From positions 1 through 37,225 of the IMG/VR virus record IMGVR_UViG_3300044640_000106: a DNA stretch of 37,225 nt; one strand, given 5' to 3'. Both the position numbers and the translations under genes were made by a program. Shown one piece after another: positions 8,959 to 18,274 of this stretch (its first letter is position 1; the number at the start of each line of letters is the position of its first letter). This stretch comes from a virus. Below the pieces are notes generated by a model that was not told the origin of the DNA, made no database searches, and worked only from the letters and a program-made list of their open reading frames with translations.

Positions 8959-10451
8959 ACTACATTGGAATCAGTACTGGCTTTCACGATGCCGCATTAA
9001 GCGTTATCGATGACCAGGGTAACATATTATTTGCTGGACACAGTGAACGTTATAACAAAGAAAAGCACACTAAAGATTTGTGCAATGATATTGTTGAGGA
9101 TGCACTAAAGCACTGCAATAGTAGAGATGTTGAACTTCACTACTATGAACGTCCTTGGATGAAGTTCTTTAGGCAATTGCGTTCAGGAGAAAAGCCTAAA
9201 CTATCTAGTTTATTCACTAAAGACCTTATTGGTTCAAAATTTGTGCATAAACTACAAGATGGTCGTAATGGTAAGATTCATACTCATAGTCATCACTTAA
9301 CTCATGCGGCCGCAGGATTTCAAACATCACCCTTTGAACATGCAACAGTTGTTGTGATTGACGCTATTGGTGAGTTGGATACTATCAGTATATGGGATGC
9401 AAGTTATGATAAAGAAGGTAAAGCAACATATAAGAAACTTTGGGGGCGTAGATACCCTGACTCGATTGGTCTTTTTTATTCTGCGATGACACAACGAGTG
9501 GGCTTACGTCCACTAGATGAAGAATATATCTTAATGGGTATGGCTGCATATGGCAAGCCTATTCATGCTAGTAAGATAGAATATAATGTATTAGCCAATA
9601 GAACCACACTTGATTTCAAGTTAAATCTACATACTGGCATTAGCGATGATTTCTTAGCAGGTGCTAATGAAATGGATATTGCCGCTTCTACACAAGCACT
9701 TACAGAAACATTGATTACTAATGTTATCGCTAAAGCAAAGTTCTTAGGTTCAAGTCAGAACTTAGTATATGGTGGTGGCGTTGCTCTTAACTGTCTTGCT
9801 AATAGATTATTAGGAGATCACTTTAAGAATATTTGGATTATGCCTAATCCGGGTGACGCTGGTAACAGTCTTGGTGCAGCCTGTTTGGGTTATGGTAAGA
9901 AAGTTAAGTGGACAGATGCATTCTTAGGATATAACATTGAGGGTGATTATCCCGTTGACGATGTAATTAAAGAGTTGTATACGAATAAGATCGTAGGAGT
10001 TGCTAGTGGTCGTGCGGAGTTTGGCCCACGTGCTTTGGGTAATCGATCATTGTTAGCGGATCCTAGAGGATCAGATATTAAGGATAAAGTAAATGAAATT
10101 AAGCGAAGACAGAAGTTCCGCCCGTTTGCGCCAATTATTTTGGAGGAACATGTTGATATGTATTTTGACATGCCTCGTGGTTTCGATAACAGTAGGTATA
10201 TGCAAGTCATCGCTCGTTGTAGGCATCCTCACATATTTCCTGCTATCGTTCACGCTGACTTTACTAGTCGTGTGCAAACTGTACCTAACGACGGATCTGG
10301 AATTAGAAAACTCTTAGAACATTGGTACAAAGAAACAGGTTGCCCAATGCTACTAAACACATCACTTAACATTCGTGGAGAACCAATGGTAAACAATCGT
10401 GAAGACGCAGACAGATTTGAAAAACTTTATAATGTAACAGTCTGCTCATAA
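8955..10451 (+). CDS. NodU/TobZ-type O-carbamoyltransferase
   Basis: A 498-residue protein with the two-part architecture of the NodU/CmcH/TobZ family, which transfers carbamoyl from carbamoyl phosphate via carbamoyl-AMP to a hydroxyl group. The N-terminus, YIGISTGFHDAALSVID, and the His-rich HSHHLTHAAAGF (about 114-125) are the ASKHA/Kae1-like metal site. YPDSIGLFYSAMTQRVG, GGVALNCLANRLL, NPGDAGNSLGAA and FGPRALGNRSLLADPR are standard motifs, and the C-terminus has FRPFAPIILEE and LLNTSLNIRGEPMVN. The length is slightly under the usual 530-590. Known acceptors are sugars and antibiotics. It closes the coupled cassette that also contains the amidinotransferase. Confidence in the family is high; the acceptor is unknown. 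Confidence 0.93.
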   Translation: MNYIGISTGFHDAALSVIDDQGNILFAGHSERYNKEKHTKDLCNDIVEDALKHCNSRDVELHYYERPWMKFFRQLRSGEKPKLSSLFTKDLIGSKFVHKLQDGRNGKIHTHSHHLTHAAAGFQTSPFEHATVVVIDAIGELDTISIWDASYDKEGKATYKKLWGRRYPDSIGLFYSAMTQRVGLRPLDEEYILMGMAAYGKPIHASKIEYNVLANRTTLDFKLNLHTGISDDFLAGANEMDIAASTQALTETLITNVIAKAKFLGSSQNLVYGGGVALNCLANRLLGDHFKNIWIMPNPGDAGNSLGAACLGYGKKVKWTDAFLGYNIEGDYPVDDVIKELYTNKIVGVASGRAEFGPRALGNRSLLADPRGSDIKDKVNEIKRRQKFRPFAPIILEEHVDMYFDMPRGFDNSRYMQVIARCRHPHIFPAIVHADFTSRVQTVPNDGSGIRKLLEHWYKETGCPMLLNTSLNIRGEPMVNNREDADRFEKLYNVTVCS

Positions 10452-10459
10452 GTAAATGT

Positions 10460-13400
10460 ATGTTGAGAGATGTATTTTACTATGGCAAAAAGCCAAACGT
10501 TCACCCCAGAGAAAGACACGCTGAATCACTAATAGATGCCCGTGCCAAGGCTTCTACTAGCCACTTCTGGATCATTAATGAATTCTGCGATTACAAAAAT
10601 TTCGATTGGGACTTTGACTTTGAATTCTTATCCGACGAAGATGTATGGGCTGAAGATCATAACAATGTGTGGCCCAGCCAACATCAAAAAGATAGTGGCA
10701 CTTGGCTATGCCCAAAAGAACACAGTGACTTAATTATCTATCGTGCAGATGTAAATCCTGTACGTAGAAAAAATGAAAAAACTGACAACTGGGTCGAATT
10801 AGATTTAATCGATCAAAGTAAGTTTGACTTCTCATGGCATCCCGATCCTTCTGAACCTGCTTATATCTATAAATGGGGAAATAAGTTTGCACCTGTACAA
10901 TTAAAAACTGTATTAGAATATCACGTTGAGGGTGCAACTCAAGTCAAGTACATGGACTCTATTGTAGAGTTGCTTCCTGAATTAGATAGATGGGTAGAAG
11001 TTCAACCAATTGACAAAGATAAATTTGATATGTCTTGGCGTCCCGATCCAATGGACACCCCGTTCATTTATATTTGGGGTAACAAGTATATCGAAGGCAC
11101 ATTAAAATCTACACTTGAATATCACGCACCTGGCGCAACTGATAAGAAGTACATGCCTAACCCAATTGAAGTTCTCCCTGAATGGGACAAGTGGGAAATA
11201 TTACACCCTGTACACAAAGATAGTTTTGACTTCTCATGGAGACCTGATCCAAGAGAACCAAATATGAATTATGTATTTGGTCATAGTCAATATGACAGTA
11301 CTAAGATGCCTACTATCATTTATAAGATGGATGGGGCAACTGATGAAAAGCATATGCCTAGCGTTGCTAAACTATTGCCTCAAGTCTCACGTTTTGAACA
11401 CTTAGAAGATTGTAATGGCATTGATTACAGTTGGGTTCCTGATCCAACTGCGCCTCCTTATATCTATGCATGGGGCAATCAATGGAACAAGCCAGAAGAT
11501 AAAATCTCTATTCAGTATGTAGTAGAAGGTGCAACCGAATATCAATACATGACAGAACGTGCTACACGTAAACCATGTAAAGATAACTGGGAAATTCCTA
11601 CAGACATAGATACTGCTGGATTTGATTTCAGTTGGGAGCCTAGTCCTGCCGACCCACCGTTCATCTATGAGTTTGGCACACAGTGGCAGAAGACAGGTGG
11701 TCCTCGTTATGTAGTAGAGGGCGCAACTGAAGTAAAGTATATGGACTTACAACATGTAAGAAAACTGCCATCTACTGATAACTGGGACATACCTTCATAT
11801 ATTGATAAAGATAGTTTTGATTTTAGTTGGCATCCAGATGCCACATCTCCTAAGTATAATTATAACTTTCCTACTCAGTGGGCGTTGTCGGGAGGCCCTA
11901 CGTATAAAATGGAAGGCGCAACAGAAATAAAGTATGTTGAAGACCAAAAAGCAAAAGCATTACCTAATAAAACAAACTGGGAATACTACCCTGATTTAAT
12001 TGATGAAGATAGTTTTGACTTCTCATGGCATCCATATGTAGAAGATCAACCTTACATTTATATCTTTGGTACACAGCATCAAAAGACCGGTGGACCAAAG
12101 TATATTACCCCTGGCTGTCACAAAAATTCACCGATCAAGTATATTGACACACGTATTATCAAAGCAAAACGTTTGCCTAATCTTAAGAATTGGTATGTAG
12201 TCACTGATGCTAAATTATCGTCATTTGATTATAGTTGGCATCCAGATGATACAGAAGAGCCGTACATCTATGCTTTTGGTAATAATCAATATCCGGCAGA
12301 AATTATGCCCACTGTTGAATATCGTGTGCAGGGTGCAACGCAGGTTAAGTATGTAAACTCTATTGTTGCTACTCTTGCACCTGACAGGGCAAAATGGAAT
12401 ATTCCCAGTGACATTGATGATACTGGCTTTGATTATTCATGGAGACCCAATCCCAAAGATCCTGCTTATATCTATGAGTTCGGCACTCAGTGGCAGAAGA
12501 CAGACGGTCCTCGTTATGTAGTAGAGGGCGCAATTGAAGTAAAGTATATGGACTTGCAAAAAGTAAAAAAATTGCCATGCAGTGATAACTGGTCTATACC
12601 TTCATATATTGACAAAGATAGTTTTGACTTTAGTTGGCATCCAGATGCCACTGCCCCTGCATATGAGTATGTATTTGCTACACAGTGGGCATTTAGTGGT
12701 GGGCCGGTGTATCACATGAAAAATTCAACAGAAATTAAATATGTTGAAGATCAAAAAGCAAAAGCATTGCCCGATAAAACAAATTGGGAATACTATCCTG
12801 ACTTGATTGACGAAGATAGTTTTGACTTCTCATGGCATCCATATGTAGAAGATCAGCCTTATGTCTATATCTTTGGTACACAACATCAAAAGACAGGTGG
12901 CCCAAAGTATATTACTCCTGGTTGTCACAAGAACAGTCCTGTTAAGTATATTGATACACGTATTCTAAAAGCAAAACGTTTAATGAGTCTTGATAACTAT
13001 ACTGTAGTTGGTAACTTAAAAGTATTTGCTTTTGATTATTCATGGCATCCTGATGATACAGAAGAACCTTATATCTATCAGTTTGGTAATCAGTACTATG
13101 ATGCTGAAACAATGCCTACTGTACAATATAAAGTTCCCAACGCAACACAAGTTAAATATGTCAGTGGGCTAAAAGCAACTCTTGCACCAGATAGAACTAA
13201 TTGGGTTATTCCCAAGAATGTTGACGCTACTGACTTTGACTTCACATGGAAGCCTAATCCACATGCGCCACCTTATATCTATGAGTTTGGCACACAATGG
13301 CAAAAAACAGACGGCCCTCGTTATGTAGTAGAGGGTGCAACAGAGGTAAAGTATCTAGATGGTTCAAAGGCTAAAAGACTTCCTTCAGAAGAAAACTGGA

Positions 13401-16400
13401 CGATTCCTAGTAATATTGATATTACTGGATTTGATTTTTCATGGCATCCAGACAGTACTAGTCCTCCTTACATGTATGTATTTGCTACTCAGTGGGCACT
13501 CAGCGGAGGACCTATATACACAGTTCCAGGTGCTACTGAGTTAAAATTTGCAGAAGAACAATCAGCAAAAGCATTACCTGATAGAACTAACTGGGAATAT
13601 TTCCCTAATGAAATTGATGTAGAAGCATTTGACTTCTCATGGCACCCTTACTTAGAAGATCAGCCATACATTTATCAGTTTGGTACTCAGTGGCAAAAGA
13701 CAGGTGGACCGCAGTATGTTGCGCCTGGTGCAACTAAAGAGTCACCTATCAAATATATTGACACACGTATTATCAAAGCAAAACGTTTGCCCAACAGAGA
13801 TAATTGGAAGGCATTAGAAAATTATACAGTAGTAGATTTCGATTACTCATGGCACCCTGATGAAACAGAAGAGCCATATATCTATCAATTTGGTAATCAA
13901 TATCACTCACCCGAAGTGATGCCTACGATTGAATACAAAGTAAAGAATGCAACTCAAATCAAATACGTGAATAAGCCACTTGCTACTCTTGCGCCCGATA
14001 TGGACAATTGGGAAGTGCCTAGTGATATTGATGTAACTAAGTTTGACTTCTCATGGAAGCCAAGTCCCAAAGACCCTGCGTATATCTATCAGTTTGGTAC
14101 TCAATGGGCTAAGACACGTGGCCCGCGTTATGTAGTTCCCGGTGCAAAAGATGTTAAGTATGTTGACATTATCAAAGCACGTGCGTTGCCAAAGAATACT
14201 AACTGGGAAGTTCCTGCTAACATTGATGTTAATAACTTTGACTTCTCATGGCATCCCGATGATACTGACCCTGCTTATATCTATCAGTTTGGTACACAGT
14301 GGGCATTTACTGGTGGACCTCGTTACACTGTACCCGGTGCAACTGAAGTCAAATATGTTGAAGGTTTAACAGCCAAGTCACTTACTAATATGACTAACTG
14401 GGAAATACCAAATGATATCTCAGCAACAGAGTTTGATTTTTCATGGCATCCATATGCGGAAGATGATCCTTTCATCTACCAGTTTGGTACACAACATCAA
14501 AAGACAGGTGGGCCGCGATATATAGTACCTGGTGCAACTAAACTCAAGTATGTTGATACACGTGTGTTGAAAGCACGTAAACTTCCTACTAAAAAGAACT
14601 GGGATATTCCTACAACAATAGATGTGAGTAAGTTCGACTTCTCATGGCATCCTGATGATACAGCAGGCCCTGTTATCTATCAGTTTGGTACTATCGTAGA
14701 CCCAATTGACGGACCAAAATACATTACACCAAACAACAACGGAGAAGTTGTAAACTTAGAACGTGTTGAGATCGAAGAAGTTAAGAAAGAAGAGTATGCT
14801 CAATATCTAATTGAGACTACACTTGAAGATTTGGTTGATAAACATAAAGACGAAGTATTCTGGGCATTGAACCCTGACTTGAATTATTCAGAGTTTGATT
14901 TTAACTGGCGCCCTAGCATTGAACAAGCACATTATGTTCATGCATTTGGTACACGTGACAACATGAATACACAAACGTATTTTGTCAACGGGCCACAATG
15001 GTTCAAAGGCAATCGTGAAATTAACTATGTCGAAGATCAAAAAGTTGAGATCAAAGTTAACATTGATATGTTCTATGTTGATAGAGGTAACAAAGAATCC
15101 GCTAATAGATTTGAAACGCTTAAAGCAAAATTTGGTAATAGAATTCAAAAGACACGTTACCTAAACTCTTGGGTCGATACAATCACTCGTTGCACTAATC
15201 GTGCTACAACTAATTTGGTATGGGTACTAAACTCAGAACTAGACTATACAGGTTTTGACTTTGACTATTACCCTAACCCCTGGCAGATGAAAATGGTAAA
15301 CGTGTTTGGTACTCAGTGGTCACACTGGGGTACAACATTTATGATTAACCGTGAAACGTTTGCACAAGACACAAAGTATGTTAAAATCATCGAACACTTG
15401 AATAATCTAAACTTTGTTAAAGATAATCGTACTAAGGCAACAAAAGCATTACACGATGTATATGTTATCGATCATGGTAATCCTGAAGTAACTTCAGTTG
15501 TCGAACAGATTACTCAAAAGGTTGATGAAAAATCTATAACAGTTGTCAAGTACAATAAAAGTTATTTGAACACACTACGTGAGATTATCAATAAACAGCC
15601 AGAAAAGAAAGAACATTATCTGTGGCTATGCAGTAGTGTTTGTGACTACAGAGAGTTTGACTTTAGTTATATCTGTGATCCTTTCGCTAAAGATCAACTA
15701 CATGTATTCCCTAGTGGTAAACAAAAGTTTGGAGACACGTTCTTTATTGATGTAAACAAGACTAGAGAGTTAATTGCAGACATGAAAGTTCTTGAGGACT
15801 ATCATAAAGTAAACTATAACTCTACACTACGTGCGCAACGTTTGCCAGAGCCAACTATTGTTACTAGTAAAGATACAATGGTTGACGCAGTTACTAGCAT
15901 TGGTAATTGGCCATATGCTACATTGATTTCAGAAGACAATAACAATATTGAAAAGATTGAAATTGAACCAATGAACTTGTGGGCGCCCGATACTAAAACT
16001 ATTATCATTACTAGTACCGGCGCAAGTAGAATTGTTGTACCACGTGAAGTTAATGACTATGTAAAGAAAGAGTTGTATGATTATCCTTACATTAAGAAAT
16101 CTACAAAACTTTCTAAGTCTAACCCAATGGACATTGTATTCTTAAGCAATGGTGAAACTGGCGCAGAAGAAAACTACGAACATCTATTACGAGTTACTAA
16201 AGGACTTAAAAACAGAGTAGTTAGAGTTGATGGCGTAAATGGTCGTGTAGCAGCCTATCATGCTGCCGCAGAAGCAAGCAACACTCCTTGGATGTTCACG
16301 GTGTTTGCTAAGTTAAAGGTCAGTCCTAAATTCGATTGGAACTGGCAACCAGATCGTATGCAGATTTCAAAGCACTATATCTTTCAAGCAAAGAATCCAG

Positions 16401-16789
16401 TGAATGGTTTGATTTATGGTCACCAAGCAATGATTGCCTACAATAAGAAATTAACTCTTGCCAATGAAGGTAAAGGCTTAGACTTTACCCTTGACGATGA
16501 ACACGAAGTAGTAGAACTATTATCGGGTACAGCGATGTACAACACGGATCCTTTCTCAACATGGCGCACAGCCTTCCGTGAAGTACTGAAACTAAAAGCC
16601 GAAGATAGTGATATTGCTCGGGAGCGCCTTGATGCATGGATGAACAAAGCCGATGGGGACTTTGCACAATTCAGCATCAAGGGCGCTGTTGATGCTGACG
16701 AGTTCTATGAAGAAGTCAATGGTGATTTTAATCAGTTGAAACTTTCATACGAGTGGGCGTGGTTGCGCAAAAGATTCGAAGAATTGTAA
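10460..16789 (+). CDS. Giant tandem-repeat protein with glycosyltransferase-like C-terminus
   Basis: A 2109-residue protein beginning 8 bases after the carbamoyltransferase stop. After a 120-residue start comes a chain of about 24 units of roughly 65-70 residues, each with FDFSWHPD, then YIY.FGTQWQ, GGP.Y..PGAT, KY and a closing NW. Units 5-20 (residues about 387-1462) form a four-unit superrepeat. Units 21-23 are divergent and spaced by Rossmann-like segments (MFYVDRGN, VYVIDHGN). The end (about 1885-2109) looks like a full GT-A-like domain: DIVFLSNGETGAEENY, then KFDWNWQPD at 1957 and DFTLDDEHEVVELLSG. No signal peptide is seen. It could be a multidomain transferase or a scaffold; function is unknown. 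No strong RBS is visible, so coupling to the upstream gene is likely. Confidence 0.85.
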   Translation: MLRDVFYYGKKPNVHPRERHAESLIDARAKASTSHFWIINEFCDYKNFDWDFDFEFLSDEDVWAEDHNNVWPSQHQKDSGTWLCPKEHSDLIIYRADVNPVRRKNEKTDNWVELDLIDQSKFDFSWHPDPSEPAYIYKWGNKFAPVQLKTVLEYHVEGATQVKYMDSIVELLPELDRWVEVQPIDKDKFDMSWRPDPMDTPFIYIWGNKYIEGTLKSTLEYHAPGATDKKYMPNPIEVLPEWDKWEILHPVHKDSFDFSWRPDPREPNMNYVFGHSQYDSTKMPTIIYKMDGATDEKHMPSVAKLLPQVSRFEHLEDCNGIDYSWVPDPTAPPYIYAWGNQWNKPEDKISIQYVVEGATEYQYMTERATRKPCKDNWEIPTDIDTAGFDFSWEPSPADPPFIYEFGTQWQKTGGPRYVVEGATEVKYMDLQHVRKLPSTDNWDIPSYIDKDSFDFSWHPDATSPKYNYNFPTQWALSGGPTYKMEGATEIKYVEDQKAKALPNKTNWEYYPDLIDEDSFDFSWHPYVEDQPYIYIFGTQHQKTGGPKYITPGCHKNSPIKYIDTRIIKAKRLPNLKNWYVVTDAKLSSFDYSWHPDDTEEPYIYAFGNNQYPAEIMPTVEYRVQGATQVKYVNSIVATLAPDRAKWNIPSDIDDTGFDYSWRPNPKDPAYIYEFGTQWQKTDGPRYVVEGAIEVKYMDLQKVKKLPCSDNWSIPSYIDKDSFDFSWHPDATAPAYEYVFATQWAFSGGPVYHMKNSTEIKYVEDQKAKALPDKTNWEYYPDLIDEDSFDFSWHPYVEDQPYVYIFGTQHQKTGGPKYITPGCHKNSPVKYIDTRILKAKRLMSLDNYTVVGNLKVFAFDYSWHPDDTEEPYIYQFGNQYYDAETMPTVQYKVPNATQVKYVSGLKATLAPDRTNWVIPKNVDATDFDFTWKPNPHAPPYIYEFGTQWQKTDGPRYVVEGATEVKYLDGSKAKRLPSEENWTIPSNIDITGFDFSWHPDSTSPPYMYVFATQWALSGGPIYTVPGATELKFAEEQSAKALPDRTNWEYFPNEIDVEAFDFSWHPYLEDQPYIYQFGTQWQKTGGPQYVAPGATKESPIKYIDTRIIKAKRLPNRDNWKALENYTVVDFDYSWHPDETEEPYIYQFGNQYHSPEVMPTIEYKVKNATQIKYVNKPLATLAPDMDNWEVPSDIDVTKFDFSWKPSPKDPAYIYQFGTQWAKTRGPRYVVPGAKDVKYVDIIKARALPKNTNWEVPANIDVNNFDFSWHPDDTDPAYIYQFGTQWAFTGGPRYTVPGATEVKYVEGLTAKSLTNMTNWEIPNDISATEFDFSWHPYAEDDPFIYQFGTQHQKTGGPRYIVPGATKLKYVDTRVLKARKLPTKKNWDIPTTIDVSKFDFSWHPDDTAGPVIYQFGTIVDPIDGPKYITPNNNGEVVNLERVEIEEVKKEEYAQYLIETTLEDLVDKHKDEVFWALNPDLNYSEFDFNWRPSIEQAHYVHAFGTRDNMNTQTYFVNGPQWFKGNREINYVEDQKVEIKVNIDMFYVDRGNKESANRFETLKAKFGNRIQKTRYLNSWVDTITRCTNRATTNLVWVLNSELDYTGFDFDYYPNPWQMKMVNVFGTQWSHWGTTFMINRETFAQDTKYVKIIEHLNNLNFVKDNRTKATKALHDVYVIDHGNPEVTSVVEQITQKVDEKSITVVKYNKSYLNTLREIINKQPEKKEHYLWLCSSVCDYREFDFSYICDPFAKDQLHVFPSGKQKFGDTFFIDVNKTRELIADMKVLEDYHKVNYNSTLRAQRLPEPTIVTSKDTMVDAVTSIGNWPYATLISEDNNNIEKIEIEPMNLWAPDTKTIIITSTGASRIVVPREVNDYVKKELYDYPYIKKSTKLSKSNPMDIVFLSNGETGAEENYEHLLRVTKGLKNRVVRVDGVNGRVAAYHAAAEASNTPWMFTVFAKLKVSPKFDWNWQPDRMQISKHYIFQAKNPVNGLIYGHQAMIAYNKKLTLANEGKGLDFTLDDEHEVVELLSGTAMYNTDPFSTWRTAFREVLKLKAEDSDIARERLDAWMNKADGDFAQFSIKGAVDADEFYEEVNGDFNQLKLSYEWAWLRKRFEEL
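11618..14845 (+). repeat. 807-bp higher-order repeat, four copies, inside the giant gene
   Basis: Equivalent codons of the first unit type fall at 11618, 12425, 13232 and 14039, exactly 807 bases (269 codons) apart each time. Each copy contains four subunit types of 65, 66, 70 and 68 residues (measured in copy 1): A with FGTQWQKT.GPRYVVEGAT, B with ATQWALSGGP, C with HPYVEDQPYIY and YIDTRIIKAKRLP, D with HPDDTEEPYIY and ATLAPD. Copies 1 and 2 are the most alike. Copy 4 is the most divergent and its D unit decays at the end. The DNA itself is clearly similar between copies, so the array arose by duplication of a four-unit block. Confidence 0.9.
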
Positions 16790-16798
16790 CCATAACAC

Positions 16799-16827
16799 TT
16801 GCTTTATGGAACAAAGGCAAGTATAAT
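16799..16827 (+). promoter_or_regulatory. Sigma70-type promoter for the DNA methyltransferase
   Basis: TTGCTT (16799-16804), a 17-base spacer and a perfect TATAAT (16822-16827). The ATG at 16833 is 5 bases after the -10 box, where transcription would start, so the message is predicted to be leaderless or nearly so. Confidence 0.65.
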
Positions 16828-16832
16828 AGTAT

Positions 16833-18104
16833 ATGGCTAATCAGAACATCATACAGTATTTCCAAACTCATTGCGATGCTAAGGGTATCCCATGCATTAG
16901 TAATGAGAAGTGGAAGGTGTTCATTACTCAATACACTATCAGTGAAATCAAAGAAGCACTAGCAGAGTATATCACTAGCAACAACATTCCTTTTCCTATT
17001 AAAGATATTCCCACAACTGATATGGAAGAAAACTTCCTACGTTTGTGTAGAACATCAATGATGGGCGAGTACAAAGACTTTGATACTGTACAAGAAAAGT
17101 TTGTTTACAAATATACATATGACGCAAATCCATTAGGAGTCATTGATAAAGGTCACGTTTACAACAAGTGCGCTGATTACTTTCAACAAGAAAATCGCAT
17201 GAAGTGCGGCAGTACACAGGTCGATAGTCCCTGGGATATTTGGAATACTAAGTCAAAGTTATCAAAGATGAATTGGCATTTTTGGCGTAGTGGCACATTA
17301 GGCAACAGTGATATTGGCCCCGCTACGTTTCGTAGTGCATTTCGTTTAGGAACATATACTGCCACACAGTTTAAGCCTAGTGTAGCAAAAGCATTGTATG
17401 AAAAGCATCAGGCTATGAACGTACTTGATACAAGTTGTGGATGGGGAGATAGACTTGCTGGTTTCTATGCTACACCCAACACACGAATTTATGTAGGGTG
17501 TGATCCTAATCCTGATACGTTTGCCGTATATAAACAGCAATGTATTGAGTATGAACGTTTATTAGGTGGTAAAGCCGCTATCGTAGAGGATGTCAACTAT
17601 TTTAGTTGTACAGGCGTTAAACATGTAGAGATATGGAATCTACCTAGTGAAGACGTTGATTGGAAGTTGTATGAGAATACGTTTGACTTTTACTTTACAT
17701 CACCTCCTTACTTTGAAACTGAAAAGTATGCAGAGACAACTAGCAAGGTAGATCAACAATCTTGGAAGCGTTATCCTGATTACCAATCGTGGAAGAATGA
17801 TTTCTTCTTTAAGGTAAATCGAATGGTATGGGATACATTACGAGAAAATGCATATATGATGATTAATATTATCCCACCTTTGCGAGTTCGTGCTAAAACA
17901 AATCTATGTGATGAAATGGTTGATGACATACTAACTTACCCCAACGCTAACTATTTGGGTAAGATTGGTATGCGATTACAAGCAAGACCGCATCGAATCA
18001 AGACTGGTGGCAAGAATGGAATCTTTATAGAACCTATATGGGTTTTTAGAAAAAACAACTCAACTTACCCAAAATCTATTAGTTTTACTGATTTCTTTAA
18101 ATAA
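16833..18104 (+). CDS. DNA methyltransferase (amino-group, TSPPY type)
   Basis: A 423-residue protein. LDTSCGWGDRLAGFYA (L198 onwards) is the SAM-binding motif I, and FYFTSPPYFETEKY (T289-Y293 in TSPPY) is the catalytic motif IV of N4-cytosine/N6-adenine DNA methyltransferases, with motif I before motif IV (beta-like order). S/T-P-P-Y favours N4-cytosine but does not prove it. The N-terminal 190 residues are unrecognised and may hold target recognition; no restriction endonuclease neighbour is visible. It has its own promoter and a leaderless start. It could protect phage DNA from host restriction or mark DNA for packaging. An RNA or small-molecule amine target is less likely. Confidence 0.75.
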   Translation: MANQNIIQYFQTHCDAKGIPCISNEKWKVFITQYTISEIKEALAEYITSNNIPFPIKDIPTTDMEENFLRLCRTSMMGEYKDFDTVQEKFVYKYTYDANPLGVIDKGHVYNKCADYFQQENRMKCGSTQVDSPWDIWNTKSKLSKMNWHFWRSGTLGNSDIGPATFRSAFRLGTYTATQFKPSVAKALYEKHQAMNVLDTSCGWGDRLAGFYATPNTRIYVGCDPNPDTFAVYKQQCIEYERLLGGKAAIVEDVNYFSCTGVKHVEIWNLPSEDVDWKLYENTFDFYFTSPPYFETEKYAETTSKVDQQSWKRYPDYQSWKNDFFFKVNRMVWDTLRENAYMMINIIPPLRVRAKTNLCDEMVDDILTYPNANYLGKIGMRLQARPHRIKTGGKNGIFIEPIWVFRKNNSTYPKSISFTDFFK

Positions 18105-18108
18105 GGAC

Positions 18109-18137
18109 TTGACTTTTAATCCAAGACTAAATATAGT
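18109..18137 (+). promoter_or_regulatory. Sigma70-type promoter overlapping a TAAATA late-type box
   Basis: TTGACT (18109-18114), a 17-base spacer and TATAGT (18132-18137). A TAAATA at 18128-18133 overlaps the -10 box, so host-type and late-type recognition may share this site. The predicted start near 18144 coincides with an ATG at 18145. Confidence 0.65.
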
Positions 18138-18138
18138 T

Positions 18139-18264
18139 ATGAACATGACAGAAACACAAAAACAAAAAATCGTATACGGTCTACTATTTGCACCAATAGC
18201 AGCCTTCGTGCTACATAGATTAGCACTAGAAGCATGGTGCATTATATATGGACTCATTTATTAA
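18139..18264 (+). CDS. Small single-span membrane peptide (41 or 39 aa)
   Basis: A short open frame directly after a strong promoter. The product is MNMTETQKQK, then a hydrophobic stretch from about residue 11 to 30 (IVYGLLFAPIAAFVLH and beyond) and an aromatic end, consistent with one membrane helix. No Shine-Dalgarno is present. The second ATG (18145) falls at the predicted transcription start, so the message may be leaderless and the peptide 39 residues. Its stop (TAA, 18262-18264) lies inside the ribosome-binding site of the next gene, which favours coupling. Function unknown; such peptides in phages can be holin-like or inhibitors of host membrane processes. Confidence 0.5.
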   Translation: MNMTETQKQKIVYGLLFAPIAAFVLHRLALEAWCIIYGLIY

Positions 18265-18274
18265 GGAGATATCC

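Noticed and set aside
6783-9312. Two identical CATGCGGCCGCA stretches (6779 and 9304 areas)
   Set aside because: Both encode His-Ala-Ala-Ala in unrelated enzymes; codon coincidence is sufficient.
2709-10451. Saxitoxin-like pathway because amidinotransferase and carbamoyltransferase co-occur
   Set aside because: No polyketide-synthase-like SxtA component or other diagnostic genes; only two shared enzyme families.
10460-16789. Repeat array as CRISPR or non-coding satellite
   Set aside because: It is one uninterrupted reading frame with protein-level periodicity; no short direct repeats with unique spacers are present anywhere in the window.
18248-18274. Earlier ATG for the secreted His-rich protein
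   Set aside because: It would bury the signal peptide behind nine residues, and the strong AAGGAGAT directs to 18275.
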